Assembly: GCA_002412555.1 (NCBI GenBank)
Contig: DHVH01000063.1
Span: 1 to 5,666, forward strand
Direction of reading: 5' to 3'
From: Marinilabiliaceae bacterium UBA5213
GTDB lineage: Bacteria > Bacteroidota > Bacteroidia > Bacteroidales > Marinilabiliaceae
Length of the DNA stretch: 5,666 bases
Below are positions 1-5,416 of this stretch, piece by piece. A program made the translations under genes and the position numbers. Numbering within the stretch: the first letter of the stretch is position 1; each line of letters opens with the position of its first letter. Below the pieces are notes generated by a model, which was given only the letters and a program-made list of their open reading frames with translations, did no database searches and was not told where the DNA came from.

Positions 1-1113
1 GGTAATGGTTACAACGGGCAACACTGGCACCACAACGACACTTGTCGTAAATGTCCAGGTATAATTGGAAGCAAGGGAATTACCCGTCAAATCAATAGCA
101 CCGGTAGTAATTGTGGCTGTGTATTCCTCACCCGGCAATAGATTCACCAGTGGAGTAAATTCAGCTGTATAACCACTGTAGCTTACGGTTCCTAATACCG
201 GAGTAGTTCCTCGCACAAGGGTAAATGTCGTATTGTTGATGGTGGCAGGATTCATGATTTTGTTAAAGGTCGCTTTCACTATTTTCCCGTAGGGAACATC
301 GGTGGCGCCATTCAACGGATCGGTAATTGTAACATACAGGAGTGAGCCGGTGGCAAAACTCCATGTGGTGTCATTAATCATTGGGTTTCCGGCAACATCT
401 TCCACACTATTTGTAATGGTTGCTGTGTACACTTCATTGGGTAACAAACTAAGAGCTGGTGTGAAAGTAGCTCTCACGCCAAGATAGGTCACACTCCCCG
501 CAACAGCTGTTGTCCCCTGTTTCAGCAGAAAGGATGTTGCATTCACCGTTGCTGAATTCATAGGTGTACTAAAGTCGGCAGTAACCGCTTTATTCAGTGC
601 CACATTTGAAGCTCCCTCAACAGGATCGGTAAGAATTACGTTGGGGGCATTGCCGGTGTTAAAAGTCCAGGTAGTGTCATTTCGCATATAGTTACCCATA
701 GGATCCATCGCGCCACGTGTGACCGTTGCCGTATAGACCGTATTGGCGTCTAATAATGAAGCAGGGGTAAACGTAGCCGTAGTACCACTATAGGTTACCT
801 GGCCGGAAACAATGTCCGCACCATTTTTCACGAAAAATGTACTTTCGTTAATGGTTGCAGACGCCATTGTCTCATTGAAAGTGGCGGTAATAACCTTGTT
901 GGTTAATACATTGGTTGCTCCTTTTACCGGATCAGTTGTAATCACTTCAGGACAAATACCTTCCACCTCACCCGCGTAGTCATCTTTATCACATTGCGCG
1001 AAAAACGGTGTAAGTAGTATAAGGATAAAGCTCATACTTAATAAGCCAGAATATCTCCGCCGCTTTGGCGCAAAAATATTCTTTAATTTAAGTAGAAAAA
1101 TTTTTTCTTTCAT
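1..1113 (-). CDS. Secreted Ig-like repeat protein (SbsA-type/Big_5), N-terminal part; 3' end outside window
   Basis: An open frame of 371 codons runs from ATG at 1111-1113 to the window edge without a stop. Residues 1-41 form an export signal: a basic n-region (including KRRR at 17-20), a hydrophobic core at about 24-38, then FFAQC with Cys41 followed by DKDD. Cys41 could be a lipidation site, but Gln at -1 is not canonical, so lipoprotein versus signal peptidase I cleavage is open. Three Ig-like repeats follow (about 55-155, 156-258, 259-358), each with a TDP-x-x-GA start, a TFN/M(N/A)xAT segment, a TFTP strand and a W-T/S-F end. VVTIT at 367-371 looks like the start of a further repeat. Such repeats usually act as extracellular spacers or adhesive modules carrying a C-terminal functional domain, which is not visible here. 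The leader is A-rich with no Shine-Dalgarno. A candidate promoter lies 71-141 bp upstream. The family assignment is firm; the role is unknown. Confidence 0.88.
   Translation of the reverse strand, partial: MKEKIFLLKLKNIFAPKRRRYSGLLSMSFILILLTPFFAQCDKDDYAGEVEGICPEVITTDPVKGATNVLTNKVITATFNETMASATINESTFFVKNGADIVSGQVTYSGTTATFTPASLLDANTVYTATVTRGAMDPMGNYMRNDTTWTFNTGNAPNVILTDPVEGASNVALNKAVTADFSTPMNSATVNATSFLLKQGTTAVAGSVTYLGVRATFTPALSLLPNEVYTATITNSVEDVAGNPMINDTTWSFATGSLLYVTITDPLNGATDVPYGKIVKATFNKIMNPATINNTTFTLVRGTTPVLGTVSYSGYTAEFTPLVNLLPGEEYTATITTGAIDLTGNSLASNYTWTFTTSVVVVPVLPVVTIT
40..951 (-). repeat. Three tandem Ig-like domain repeats with a 306-bp period
   Basis: The Asp-Pro pair that opens each domain falls at residues 61, 163 and 265, an exact 102-residue (306-bp) period. 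Other landmarks keep phase: AxFxxxM at about 77-83, 179-185 and 281-287; TFTP or EFTP at about 114-117, 216-219 and 318-321; YTAT at 127-130, 229-232 and 331-334. The repeats have diverged in sequence, so this is an old duplication conserved at protein level rather than a recent DNA repeat. Confidence 0.85.
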
Positions 1114-1183
1114 TTGTTTATGATTTTTTTAAGTAAATATTGGATAATCTCGACGCTATTTCGGGCAGGAAAATATTAACGTG

Positions 1184-1254
1184 CAAAGGTGCGATATCTT
1201 ATGAACGCTCACGTTACATCGCCCACCGTAATTGTTACATATATCACTGTTTCC
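1184..1254 (-). promoter_or_regulatory. Candidate promoter and operator of the Ig-repeat gene
   Basis: Read on the minus strand, CACCTTTG at 1191-1184 resembles the Bacteroidota -7 element TAnnTTTG, with C instead of the first T. It lies 71 bp upstream of the start codon. Twenty-two bp further upstream is GATGTAA (1220-1214), and 21 bp beyond that an in-phase TATGTAACA (1241-1233), with GGT (1227-1225) between them and CAGT at 1249-1246. The same block stands at nearly the same distance from the -7 element of the cupin gene (1879-1914). No TTG at -33 is visible, which fits a promoter that needs an activator. The promoter call alone is weak; the shared block raises confidence. Confidence 0.5.
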
Positions 1255-1305
1255 ATTCATAATTACACCCGTACATTTTTCACCCTAAAGATGAGAATGA
1301 TTATA

Positions 1306-1350
1306 CAAAGAATCATTGCACATCTCTGAATTTAAGTTACATCATTCACG
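1306..1350 (-). promoter_or_regulatory. Possible third copy of the GATGTAA / CTTTG promoter pair
   Basis: On the minus strand, GATGTAA at 1343-1337 is followed 26 bp later by CTTTG (1310-1306). The corresponding gaps are 25 bp upstream of the Ig-repeat gene and 24 bp upstream of the cupin gene. The GATGTAA is also preceded by CGT-N4, close to the GGT-N4 of the two better copies. The distal TATGTAACA is missing and the -7 reads ATTCTTTG rather than TAnnTTTG, so this may be a half-site, a secondary promoter of the Ig-repeat gene, or chance. Confidence 0.25.
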
Positions 1351-1354
1351 CATT

Positions 1355-1402
1355 TACAATACAAAAGAGCCTATCCGGATTGACAGGCCCTTTTGTATTG
1401 TA
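1355..1402 (-). terminator. Strong hairpin terminator for the cupin transcript
   Basis: Arms 1355-1375 and 1382-1402 form a 21-bp stem with a 6-nt loop. In minus-strand RNA every position pairs, two of them as G-U wobbles. In plus-strand RNA the same two positions are A-C mismatches. The descending arm contains UUUU, though no long U-tract follows the stem. The hairpin begins 53 nt past the cupin stop codon, and no plus-strand gene lies upstream of it, so it most likely ends the cupin message and insulates the Ig-repeat gene. Confidence 0.75.
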
Positions 1403-1455
1403 TGAATAATATGAATGAATGTTATTGAAGAGAATTGATAAAATGATAGGATGAT

Positions 1456-1806
1456 CTAATCTTCGTATCCGCTTTTAATGACAGTAGCAATCATTTTGAA
1501 TTGCTCATTGGCGTCGAAACGATGACGTGCATGTGCCGGAATAATGATGCCGTCGCCTAGGTTCAGTTTAAACTTTTTTTTGTCAATCGTCAGTTCGGCA
1601 GCACCGTCAATGATCTGAATATAGGTATCGAAGGGTGATATCTTTTCCGCTAATTCTTCGCCGGCATCAAAAGAGGTGACCGTTATATTGCCAGACAATT
1701 TTTTAATGATTGTCTTACTGAGTACAGCGTTGGGCATATATTCTATAATTTCGACAATAATGTGCGATTTTGATTTTTCTAAATCTGTTTTTTCCATTGA
1801 ATGCAT
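1456..1806 (-). CDS. Small single-domain cupin protein with degenerate metal site
   Basis: This 116-residue protein is a single small beta-barrel cupin, probably cytoplasmic because no signal peptide is visible. Cupin motif 1 spans Gly49 to Gly68 (GEELAEKISPFD then YIQIIDG). Motif 2 begins at Gly84 (GDGIIIPAHARH), with Pro90 and His95. Motif 1 normally supplies two metal-binding histidines; here Lys55 and Ser57 occupy those places, and only His95 of motif 2 remains. The protein may therefore be a ligand-binding or structural cupin rather than a metalloenzyme; substrate and partner cannot be told. Start choice: Met1 is used, but Met4 nine bases downstream is equally possible, and neither has a Shine-Dalgarno. 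It has its own promoter region (1850-1919) and a terminator (1355-1402), so it is probably a separate unit downstream of the two-component genes. Confidence 0.85.
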   Translation of the reverse strand: MHSMEKTDLEKSKSHIIVEIIEYMPNAVLSKTIIKKLSGNITVTSFDAGEELAEKISPFDTYIQIIDGAAELTIDKKKFKLNLGDGIIIPAHARHRFDANEQFKMIATVIKSGYED

Positions 1807-1849
1807 AATACGCTGTTTTTATTCCAATAAATGAATGAGTGTTGTGTTA

Positions 1850-1925
1850 CAAAGATAAATAAACACGACGAAAAGAATTTACATCAATGACCAAATATGT
1901 TACATAGTTTACTGATTTCTTACAT
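1850..1925 (-). promoter_or_regulatory. Promoter and AraC-type direct-repeat operator of the cupin gene
   Basis: On the minus strand, TATCTTTG at 1857-1850 matches the Bacteroidota -7 consensus TAnnTTTG fully, 44 bp upstream of the cupin start. Upstream are GATGTAA (1885-1879) and TATGTAACA (1906-1898), whose ATGTAA cores are 21 bp apart, with GGT (1892-1890) and CAGT (1914-1911) as further shared blocks. A third ATGTAA (1925-1920) stands 20 bp beyond, made from the last sense codon and stop codon of the response-regulator gene. No TTG lies at the -33 position; the proximal repeat is near that place, as for a class II activator site. Confidence 0.6.
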
Positions 1926-2348
1926 TCGCTCCATGTACCAGGTCAGTTGTTTTTCCAGTTTCCTGGTTTCGAAAAGGCGGGTAATAATTTTCTGTAACCG
2001 ATCAAAAGCCGTTTCGCTCTTCACCACATAATCGTACGCCGCATGATGCATACAGTCAATGGCCACTTCAATCTTATCCTGTTCCGAAAGCATAATCACC
2101 GGTAGTTCGGGATTAACGGCCTTTATCGTATCCAATGTTTCGATGCCGTTCATCACTTTCCTGTCAAAATGGTCAAACAGGTAATCGAGAATAATCAGAT
2201 CCGGTTTGTGTGACAGATTTTCGAAACATTGCTCACCAGTAGTGTACGTTTCAATCTCAAACTCACCATGTTCAAGAAACTGAATCTCGAGCAAACGGAG
2301 AAAGACCACATCGTCGTCCACCAGAAAAAGTCTTATTTTATTTTGCAT
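1920..2348 (-). CDS. Single-domain response regulator (CheY-like receiver)
   Basis: The 142 residues make one receiver domain plus a short charged helical tail (about 127-142). Visible active-site residues are the acidic cluster Asp11-Asp12-Asp13, phospho-acceptor Asp55 (IILD), Ser88 in the Thr/Ser position (IMLSEQ) and Lys110 (YVVKS). The loop after Asp55 is longer than usual: MNG comes at 66-68, thirteen residues from Asp55 to the Gly against eight in the neighbouring kinase's receiver, and the usual Pro of the MP pair is absent. There is no DNA-binding or enzymatic output domain, so it must act by protein contact or as a phosphate shuttle or sink. It lies 88 bp downstream of the hybrid kinase with no convincing promoter between them. 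The kinase's Hpt domain is the likely phosphodonor (inference). The leader has no Shine-Dalgarno. Confidence 0.9.
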   Translation of the reverse strand: MQNKIRLFLVDDDVVFLRLLEIQFLEHGEFEIETYTTGEQCFENLSHKPDLIILDYLFDHFDRKVMNGIETLDTIKAVNPELPVIMLSEQDKIEVAIDCMHHAAYDYVVKSETAFDRLQKIITRLFETRKLEKQLTWYMERM

Positions 2349-2436
2349 ATAATGATTCGTGTTATTAACCTGTGAAATGTGCGCGTCAGATTATTATTCG
2401 CATAGTTGAATTTGTATGCTCATGCTCGTTGCATAC
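2349..2436 (-). other. Gap between kinase and response regulator, with a small hairpin
   Basis: Directly after the kinase stop codon, GTATGC (2414-2419) and GCATAC (2431-2436) can pair over an 11-nt loop. No U-tract follows on the minus strand, so it is a poor terminator; it may slow or process the message. I see no TAnnTTTG element in the remaining 65 bp, which favours read-through into the response-regulator gene. Confidence 0.4.
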
Positions 2437-4425
2437 TTATATTTTTTTTAAAACCTGGTATTCAGCCTCCAGTTCTCTGCAAGCTTGCATGCAAACATTC
2501 TCCAGCTGAAGAACCAGTTCAGAAATCCCATTGGTTTGTTGCTGTGAGCTGGCAAATTCCTGCACTTTCTTGGCCATCATTTCGAAATCGTGATTGATAC
2601 CCATAATCGAGAAACTGGGTATCATCTTATGTATGGCTGAATAAAGGGCATCCCAGTCTTTATTCTTCATGCCTTGCTTCATGGCATCTACCAGTGGAGG
2701 CGTTTGTTCGAGGTACAGCGAAATCATCTCCATCATCAAGGCAGGGTTCGATTTTGTTCGTTGCATCAGATACACCAAATCGGTGCATTTGCCTTTTGTT
2801 TCCGTGTAGTCACCCTCATTCTTTTGTTCCCCCGAAGACAATGATTGTTTTACCAGGTTCACAATTTTGCTATAGAGCAGTCGTTCGTCCACCGGTTTGG
2901 CAATATAGTCGTTCATTCCCACAGCGGTGCATTTGGCCAGATCGACGGTGGTCACGTCGGCAGTAAGCGCAATGACCGGTATCCTCAATTGCAACCGGTT
3001 ACGGATTATTGCCGTTGCTTCAAAACCATTCATTTCGGGCATCTGAAGGTCCATCAGTACAACATCGTAGCTATTCACTTTCAGCTTTTCAACCGCTATT
3101 TTCCCATTCTCGGCAATATCGCATTCGAAGCCAAATTCATCGAGAATTGTTTTCATGAGCAGCTGATTCAGCGGTACGTCTTCTGCAACCAGTACTTTAA
3201 TTTTCTTTATTTCGCTGTGCAGCTCCATCAATTCAATCTCGGCATCGGGCATCATGTCCGTTTTCAGGAAATCGAGGGTGAAACTAAACATGGAACCTTT
3301 GTTGATCTCACTTTCTACCCAAATATCACCGCCCTGTGAGTCAACCAGTTTCTTTGCAATAGCTAATCCCAGGCCTGTTCCTCCGTAGAGTCTCGAACTC
3401 TCGCTCGAACCCTGCTGAAAGTTTTCAAAAATCTTTTCGAGTTTGTCTTTATCAATGCCAATTCCTGTATCAGATACCGAAAAGCGGAGGGTTATATCAT
3501 CTTCTTTTTCCGCCACCTTTTTCACGCACACTTTTATACCCCCTTCGTTGGTGAATTTGATGGCATTGCTCACCAGGTTCAGAATGATCTGATGCAATCG
3601 TACCGGATCACCCAGCAGCACATCGGGAATCGTCTCATCGTACTCCACATCCAGTCTCAGATTTTTTTCCTCTATTTTTTGTTTGAACAGATGTAACATG
3701 GCTGAGAGGGACAACCCGGGCCGGAAAGGTATTTGCTCGAAAGTCATTTTGCCGGCATCTACTTTTGCCAGGTCAAGGATGTCGTTGATCAGTACGATAA
3801 GCGCGTCACCACTCATTTTGATGGCAGTGAGGTATTCTTTTTGTCTTGCGTTCAGTTCGGTTTTCAGCAGCACTTTCGTGAATCCGATAATGGCAGTCAT
3901 CGGAGTGCGTATCTCATGACTCATGTTCGAGAGAAATTGTTGCTTGGCTTTCACCGCCTCCTCAGCTTTCCGGGTGGCCAGCTGGGCATTTTTTTTTGCG
4001 ATCTGTGCCTGTTCATTTGCCATCTCAGCCAGTTCCTTGGCCTCAGTCAGCTCCCTGGCTTTGCGTTTCTGATCGGTGATATCACGTGCCACAATCACAA
4101 CACCCAATACATTCCCACTGTTATCCCTGAAAACAGATCCATTGAACAGGACATCGGTCAGTTTGCCGGAAATATGCCGTAAAGTGAGTGGATAATCTGC
4201 CACAGAGCCTTTCTCAAATACCGCCTGATATATTTCCCGTGCTTTTTGGGGTTCGGTAAAATAATCGAAAAAATTGCTGTCGGTGATCTCATCCCGCGAC
4301 AGGCCAATGATATGCGCAGTGGCACTGTTCATATCCATTATTTTCCCTTCTGTACTGATGGTTAGCAATGGGTCCAGACTGGCTTCTATCAGACTACGGG
4401 CATATTGAGATTCTTGTTGTTCCAT
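2437..4425 (-). CDS. Cytoplasmic hybrid sensor histidine kinase PAS-HisKA-HATPase-REC-Hpt
   Basis: This 662-residue phosphorelay protein has no membrane segment, so it senses an intracellular signal. Domains in order: PAS (about 8-118); an Ala/Lys/Glu-rich coiled coil (119-162); HisKA with His170 in SNMSHEIRTPM; HATPase_c with N-box Asn283/Asn287, G1 DTGIGI at 319-324, F-box IFENF at 332-336 and G2 GGTGLGLAI at 348-356; receiver (about 409-527) with Glu415-Asp416, phospho-acceptor Asp459 in LMDLQMPEMNG, Thr488 and Lys510; and Hpt (about 545-655) with His599 in AIHKM. All residues needed for His-Asp-His transfer are present, so the protein should be active and pass phosphate to a separate receiver, most simply the one encoded next downstream. 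The PAS ligand is unknown. The start codon lies 18 bp after the AraC stop codon, which indicates one operon. There is no clear Shine-Dalgarno. Confidence 0.93.
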   Translation of the reverse strand: MEQQESQYARSLIEASLDPLLTISTEGKIMDMNSATAHIIGLSRDEITDSNFFDYFTEPQKAREIYQAVFEKGSVADYPLTLRHISGKLTDVLFNGSVFRDNSGNVLGVVIVARDITDQKRKARELTEAKELAEMANEQAQIAKKNAQLATRKAEEAVKAKQQFLSNMSHEIRTPMTAIIGFTKVLLKTELNARQKEYLTAIKMSGDALIVLINDILDLAKVDAGKMTFEQIPFRPGLSLSAMLHLFKQKIEEKNLRLDVEYDETIPDVLLGDPVRLHQIILNLVSNAIKFTNEGGIKVCVKKVAEKEDDITLRFSVSDTGIGIDKDKLEKIFENFQQGSSESSRLYGGTGLGLAIAKKLVDSQGGDIWVESEINKGSMFSFTLDFLKTDMMPDAEIELMELHSEIKKIKVLVAEDVPLNQLLMKTILDEFGFECDIAENGKIAVEKLKVNSYDVVLMDLQMPEMNGFEATAIIRNRLQLRIPVIALTADVTTVDLAKCTAVGMNDYIAKPVDERLLYSKIVNLVKQSLSSGEQKNEGDYTETKGKCTDLVYLMQRTKSNPALMMEMISLYLEQTPPLVDAMKQGMKNKDWDALYSAIHKMIPSFSIMGINHDFEMMAKKVQEFASSQQQTNGISELVLQLENVCMQACRELEAEYQVLKKI

Positions 4426-4443
4426 TATTGTTGCTCTTTTTGC

Positions 4444-5004
4444 TCAGATTTCTTCAATAGGGGTTCGATGTCTGTTCTTTAACAATTTGAATTGTGAAGG
4501 GGTCAGTCCTGTCACTTTCTTAAACTGGTTGGATAAATGAGATACGCTGCTATATTGCAACTGGTAAGAAATTTCCGTGAGATTTAGCTCTTCGTAGAGT
4601 AACAATTCTTTCACCCGTTCTATTTTATGTAGAATGATAAATTGCTGAATAGTCACCCCTTTTACTTCTGAAAACAAATTGGAGAGATAAGTATAATCAT
4701 AATGCAATTTCTCACTGATATAATCGGAATAATTAATTTTAGGTAGTTCATCGGCATAATGGACCATTTCCACAATCACATTCTTGATTTTCTCAATCAG
4801 CACAGCCCGTTTATCGTCCATCAATTCAAGGCCTGAATCATACAATGCAGCTTTCAGGGCATCGTGCTGACTTTCGGTCAGCTCTTCCATGATCTCCACT
4901 TCTCCCAGATCAACCACGATGAAATGAAGTCCAAGCTTTTTCAGCTCTTCTTTCACCACCATTTTGCAGCGAAGGCTAACCATGTATTTGATATAGATTT
5001 TCAT
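4444..5004 (-). CDS. AraC-family regulator with a small HMA-like N-terminal domain
   Basis: The protein has 186 residues from ATG at 5002-5004. An in-frame GTG at 5028 would add eight residues (MYCFLSKK), but the ATG gives the more natural first strand, MKIYIKYMVSLRCK. Residues 1-38 look like a beta-alpha-beta unit: strand IYIKYM, a turn with Cys13, helix VVKEELKKLG, strand FIVVDLGEVEI. This resembles a ferredoxin-like/HMA fold, with Ser10 and Cys13 in the place of the MxCxxC pair. Residues 65-90 form a linker helix. Residues 91-177 are the AraC DNA-binding domain: first HTH with YLSNLFSEVKG (106-116), IERVKELL (128-135), then LTEISYQLQYSSVSHLSNQF in the second HTH (142-161) and the family signature KKVTGLTPSQFK (162-173). 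It heads the operon with the hybrid kinase and is the only DNA-binding protein encoded in the window. It is a candidate to bind the ATGTAA direct repeats at 1213-1254 and 1878-1925 (inference). Confidence 0.9.
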   Translation of the reverse strand: MKIYIKYMVSLRCKMVVKEELKKLGLHFIVVDLGEVEIMEELTESQHDALKAALYDSGLELMDDKRAVLIEKIKNVIVEMVHYADELPKINYSDYISEKLHYDYTYLSNLFSEVKGVTIQQFIILHKIERVKELLLYEELNLTEISYQLQYSSVSHLSNQFKKVTGLTPSQFKLLKNRHRTPIEEI

Positions 5005-5070
5005 TTTCTTGCTTAGAAAACAGTACACAATCAGGAAGAGGTTATTTAATCAGGAAAAATAGGGTGTGAT

Positions 5071-5103
5071 GATGGAGCACAGAGTCTCCATCTTATCTCT
5101 GTG
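5071..5103 (-). promoter_or_regulatory. Interleaved inverted repeats upstream of the AraC gene
   Basis: GATGGAG (5071-5077) is the exact complement of CTCCATC (5086-5092), and CACAGAG (5078-5084) is the exact complement of CTCTGTG (5097-5103). The arms alternate A-B-A'-B', so in RNA they can form either of two mutually exclusive 7-bp hairpins or, sterically strained, an H-type pseudoknot. In DNA they could be two overlapping palindromic binding sites. The element ends 67 bp before the AraC start, so it is probably in the leader or promoter of the AraC-kinase operon. Confidence 0.45.
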
Positions 5104-5141
5104 TTGCATGTTCAATATACTTTAAACACTTTCCGGGAATT

Positions 5142-5161
5142 AAAGTTGTTATCTTAACTTT
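5142..5161. repeat. Short inverted repeat AAAGTT-N8-AACTTT
   Basis: A perfect 6-bp inverted repeat with an 8-bp spacer, flanked by ATT and TTAAT that nearly extend the symmetry. It is a possible operator or weak hairpin in the divergent promoter region. It is short and AT-rich, so chance is a real alternative. Confidence 0.25.
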
Positions 5162-5416
5162 TTAATCCGATAAATATTCCTTGTCAACCTGTTTGTTCCG
5201 AAAATGTTACAGTTTCAATCATGGCAATATAATCTGTAAAATATATAACTTTTTCACATCAATATATAAGCTTTTTGAGAGGAGTCGTCACTACCTTTAC
5301 CATCGTAATATTGACACACATCCATTCAATGTGGGCGATTGTTGCCATTTTTGCCTGGTGTAGACTGAGACATGATGTTTAATTATGAATAATAATCATT
5401 TAAAAAGAAACCTAAA

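Larger units (their letters stand above)
1114..1455. other. Intergenic region between the Ig-repeat gene and the cupin gene
   Basis: These 342 bp have no credible ORF. They are AT-rich and hold, in order, the leader and candidate promoter/operator of the Ig-repeat gene (1184-1254), a second promoter-like pair (1306-1350), and the terminator hairpin of the cupin gene (1355-1402). The stretch 1403-1455 holds only short ATGAAT-rich sequence. Confidence 0.8.
5005..5416. other. Divergent intergenic region between the AraC gene and the small secreted protein gene
   Basis: These 412 AT-rich bp must hold promoters in both directions, yet no full TAnnTTTG element with a properly spaced TTTG is visible on either strand. 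Near matches are TACCTTTA (5292-5299, plus), CATTTTTG (5346-5353, plus) and TATTTTTC (5061-5054, minus). Visible structure includes interleaved inverted repeats (5071-5103), a short palindrome (5142-5161) and an AT-only tract near 5238-5270. No credible ORF lies inside. Confidence 0.6.

Noticed and set aside
302..487. Plus-strand 61-codon frame inside the Ig-repeat gene
   Set aside because: It lies wholly antisense to a well supported coding region and has no family features.
2414..2436. Hairpin after the kinase gene as a terminator
   Set aside because: The stem is only 6 bp with an 11-nt loop and no U-tract on the minus strand.
2406..4182. Several plus-strand frames of 63-164 codons opposite the kinase gene
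   Set aside because: They mirror the kinase coding sequence in other frames, with unlikely composition and no recognisable domains.
5005..5028. GTG start at 5028 for the AraC gene (eight extra residues)
   Set aside because: The ATG at 5004 gives a compact start directly before the first beta strand, and the extension MYCFLSKK adds nothing recognisable.
5206..5212. GTTACAG near the AraC gene as another copy of the operator
   Set aside because: No second repeat stands 21 bp away on either side, and the GGT/ACC block is absent.
5292..5353. TACCTTTA (5292-5299) and CATTTTTG (5346-5353) as plus-strand -7 elements
   Set aside because: Each differs from TAnnTTTG and neither has TTTG or TTG at the proper upstream distance (the TTTG at 5274-5277 is only 14 bp from the first), so no promoter is called.
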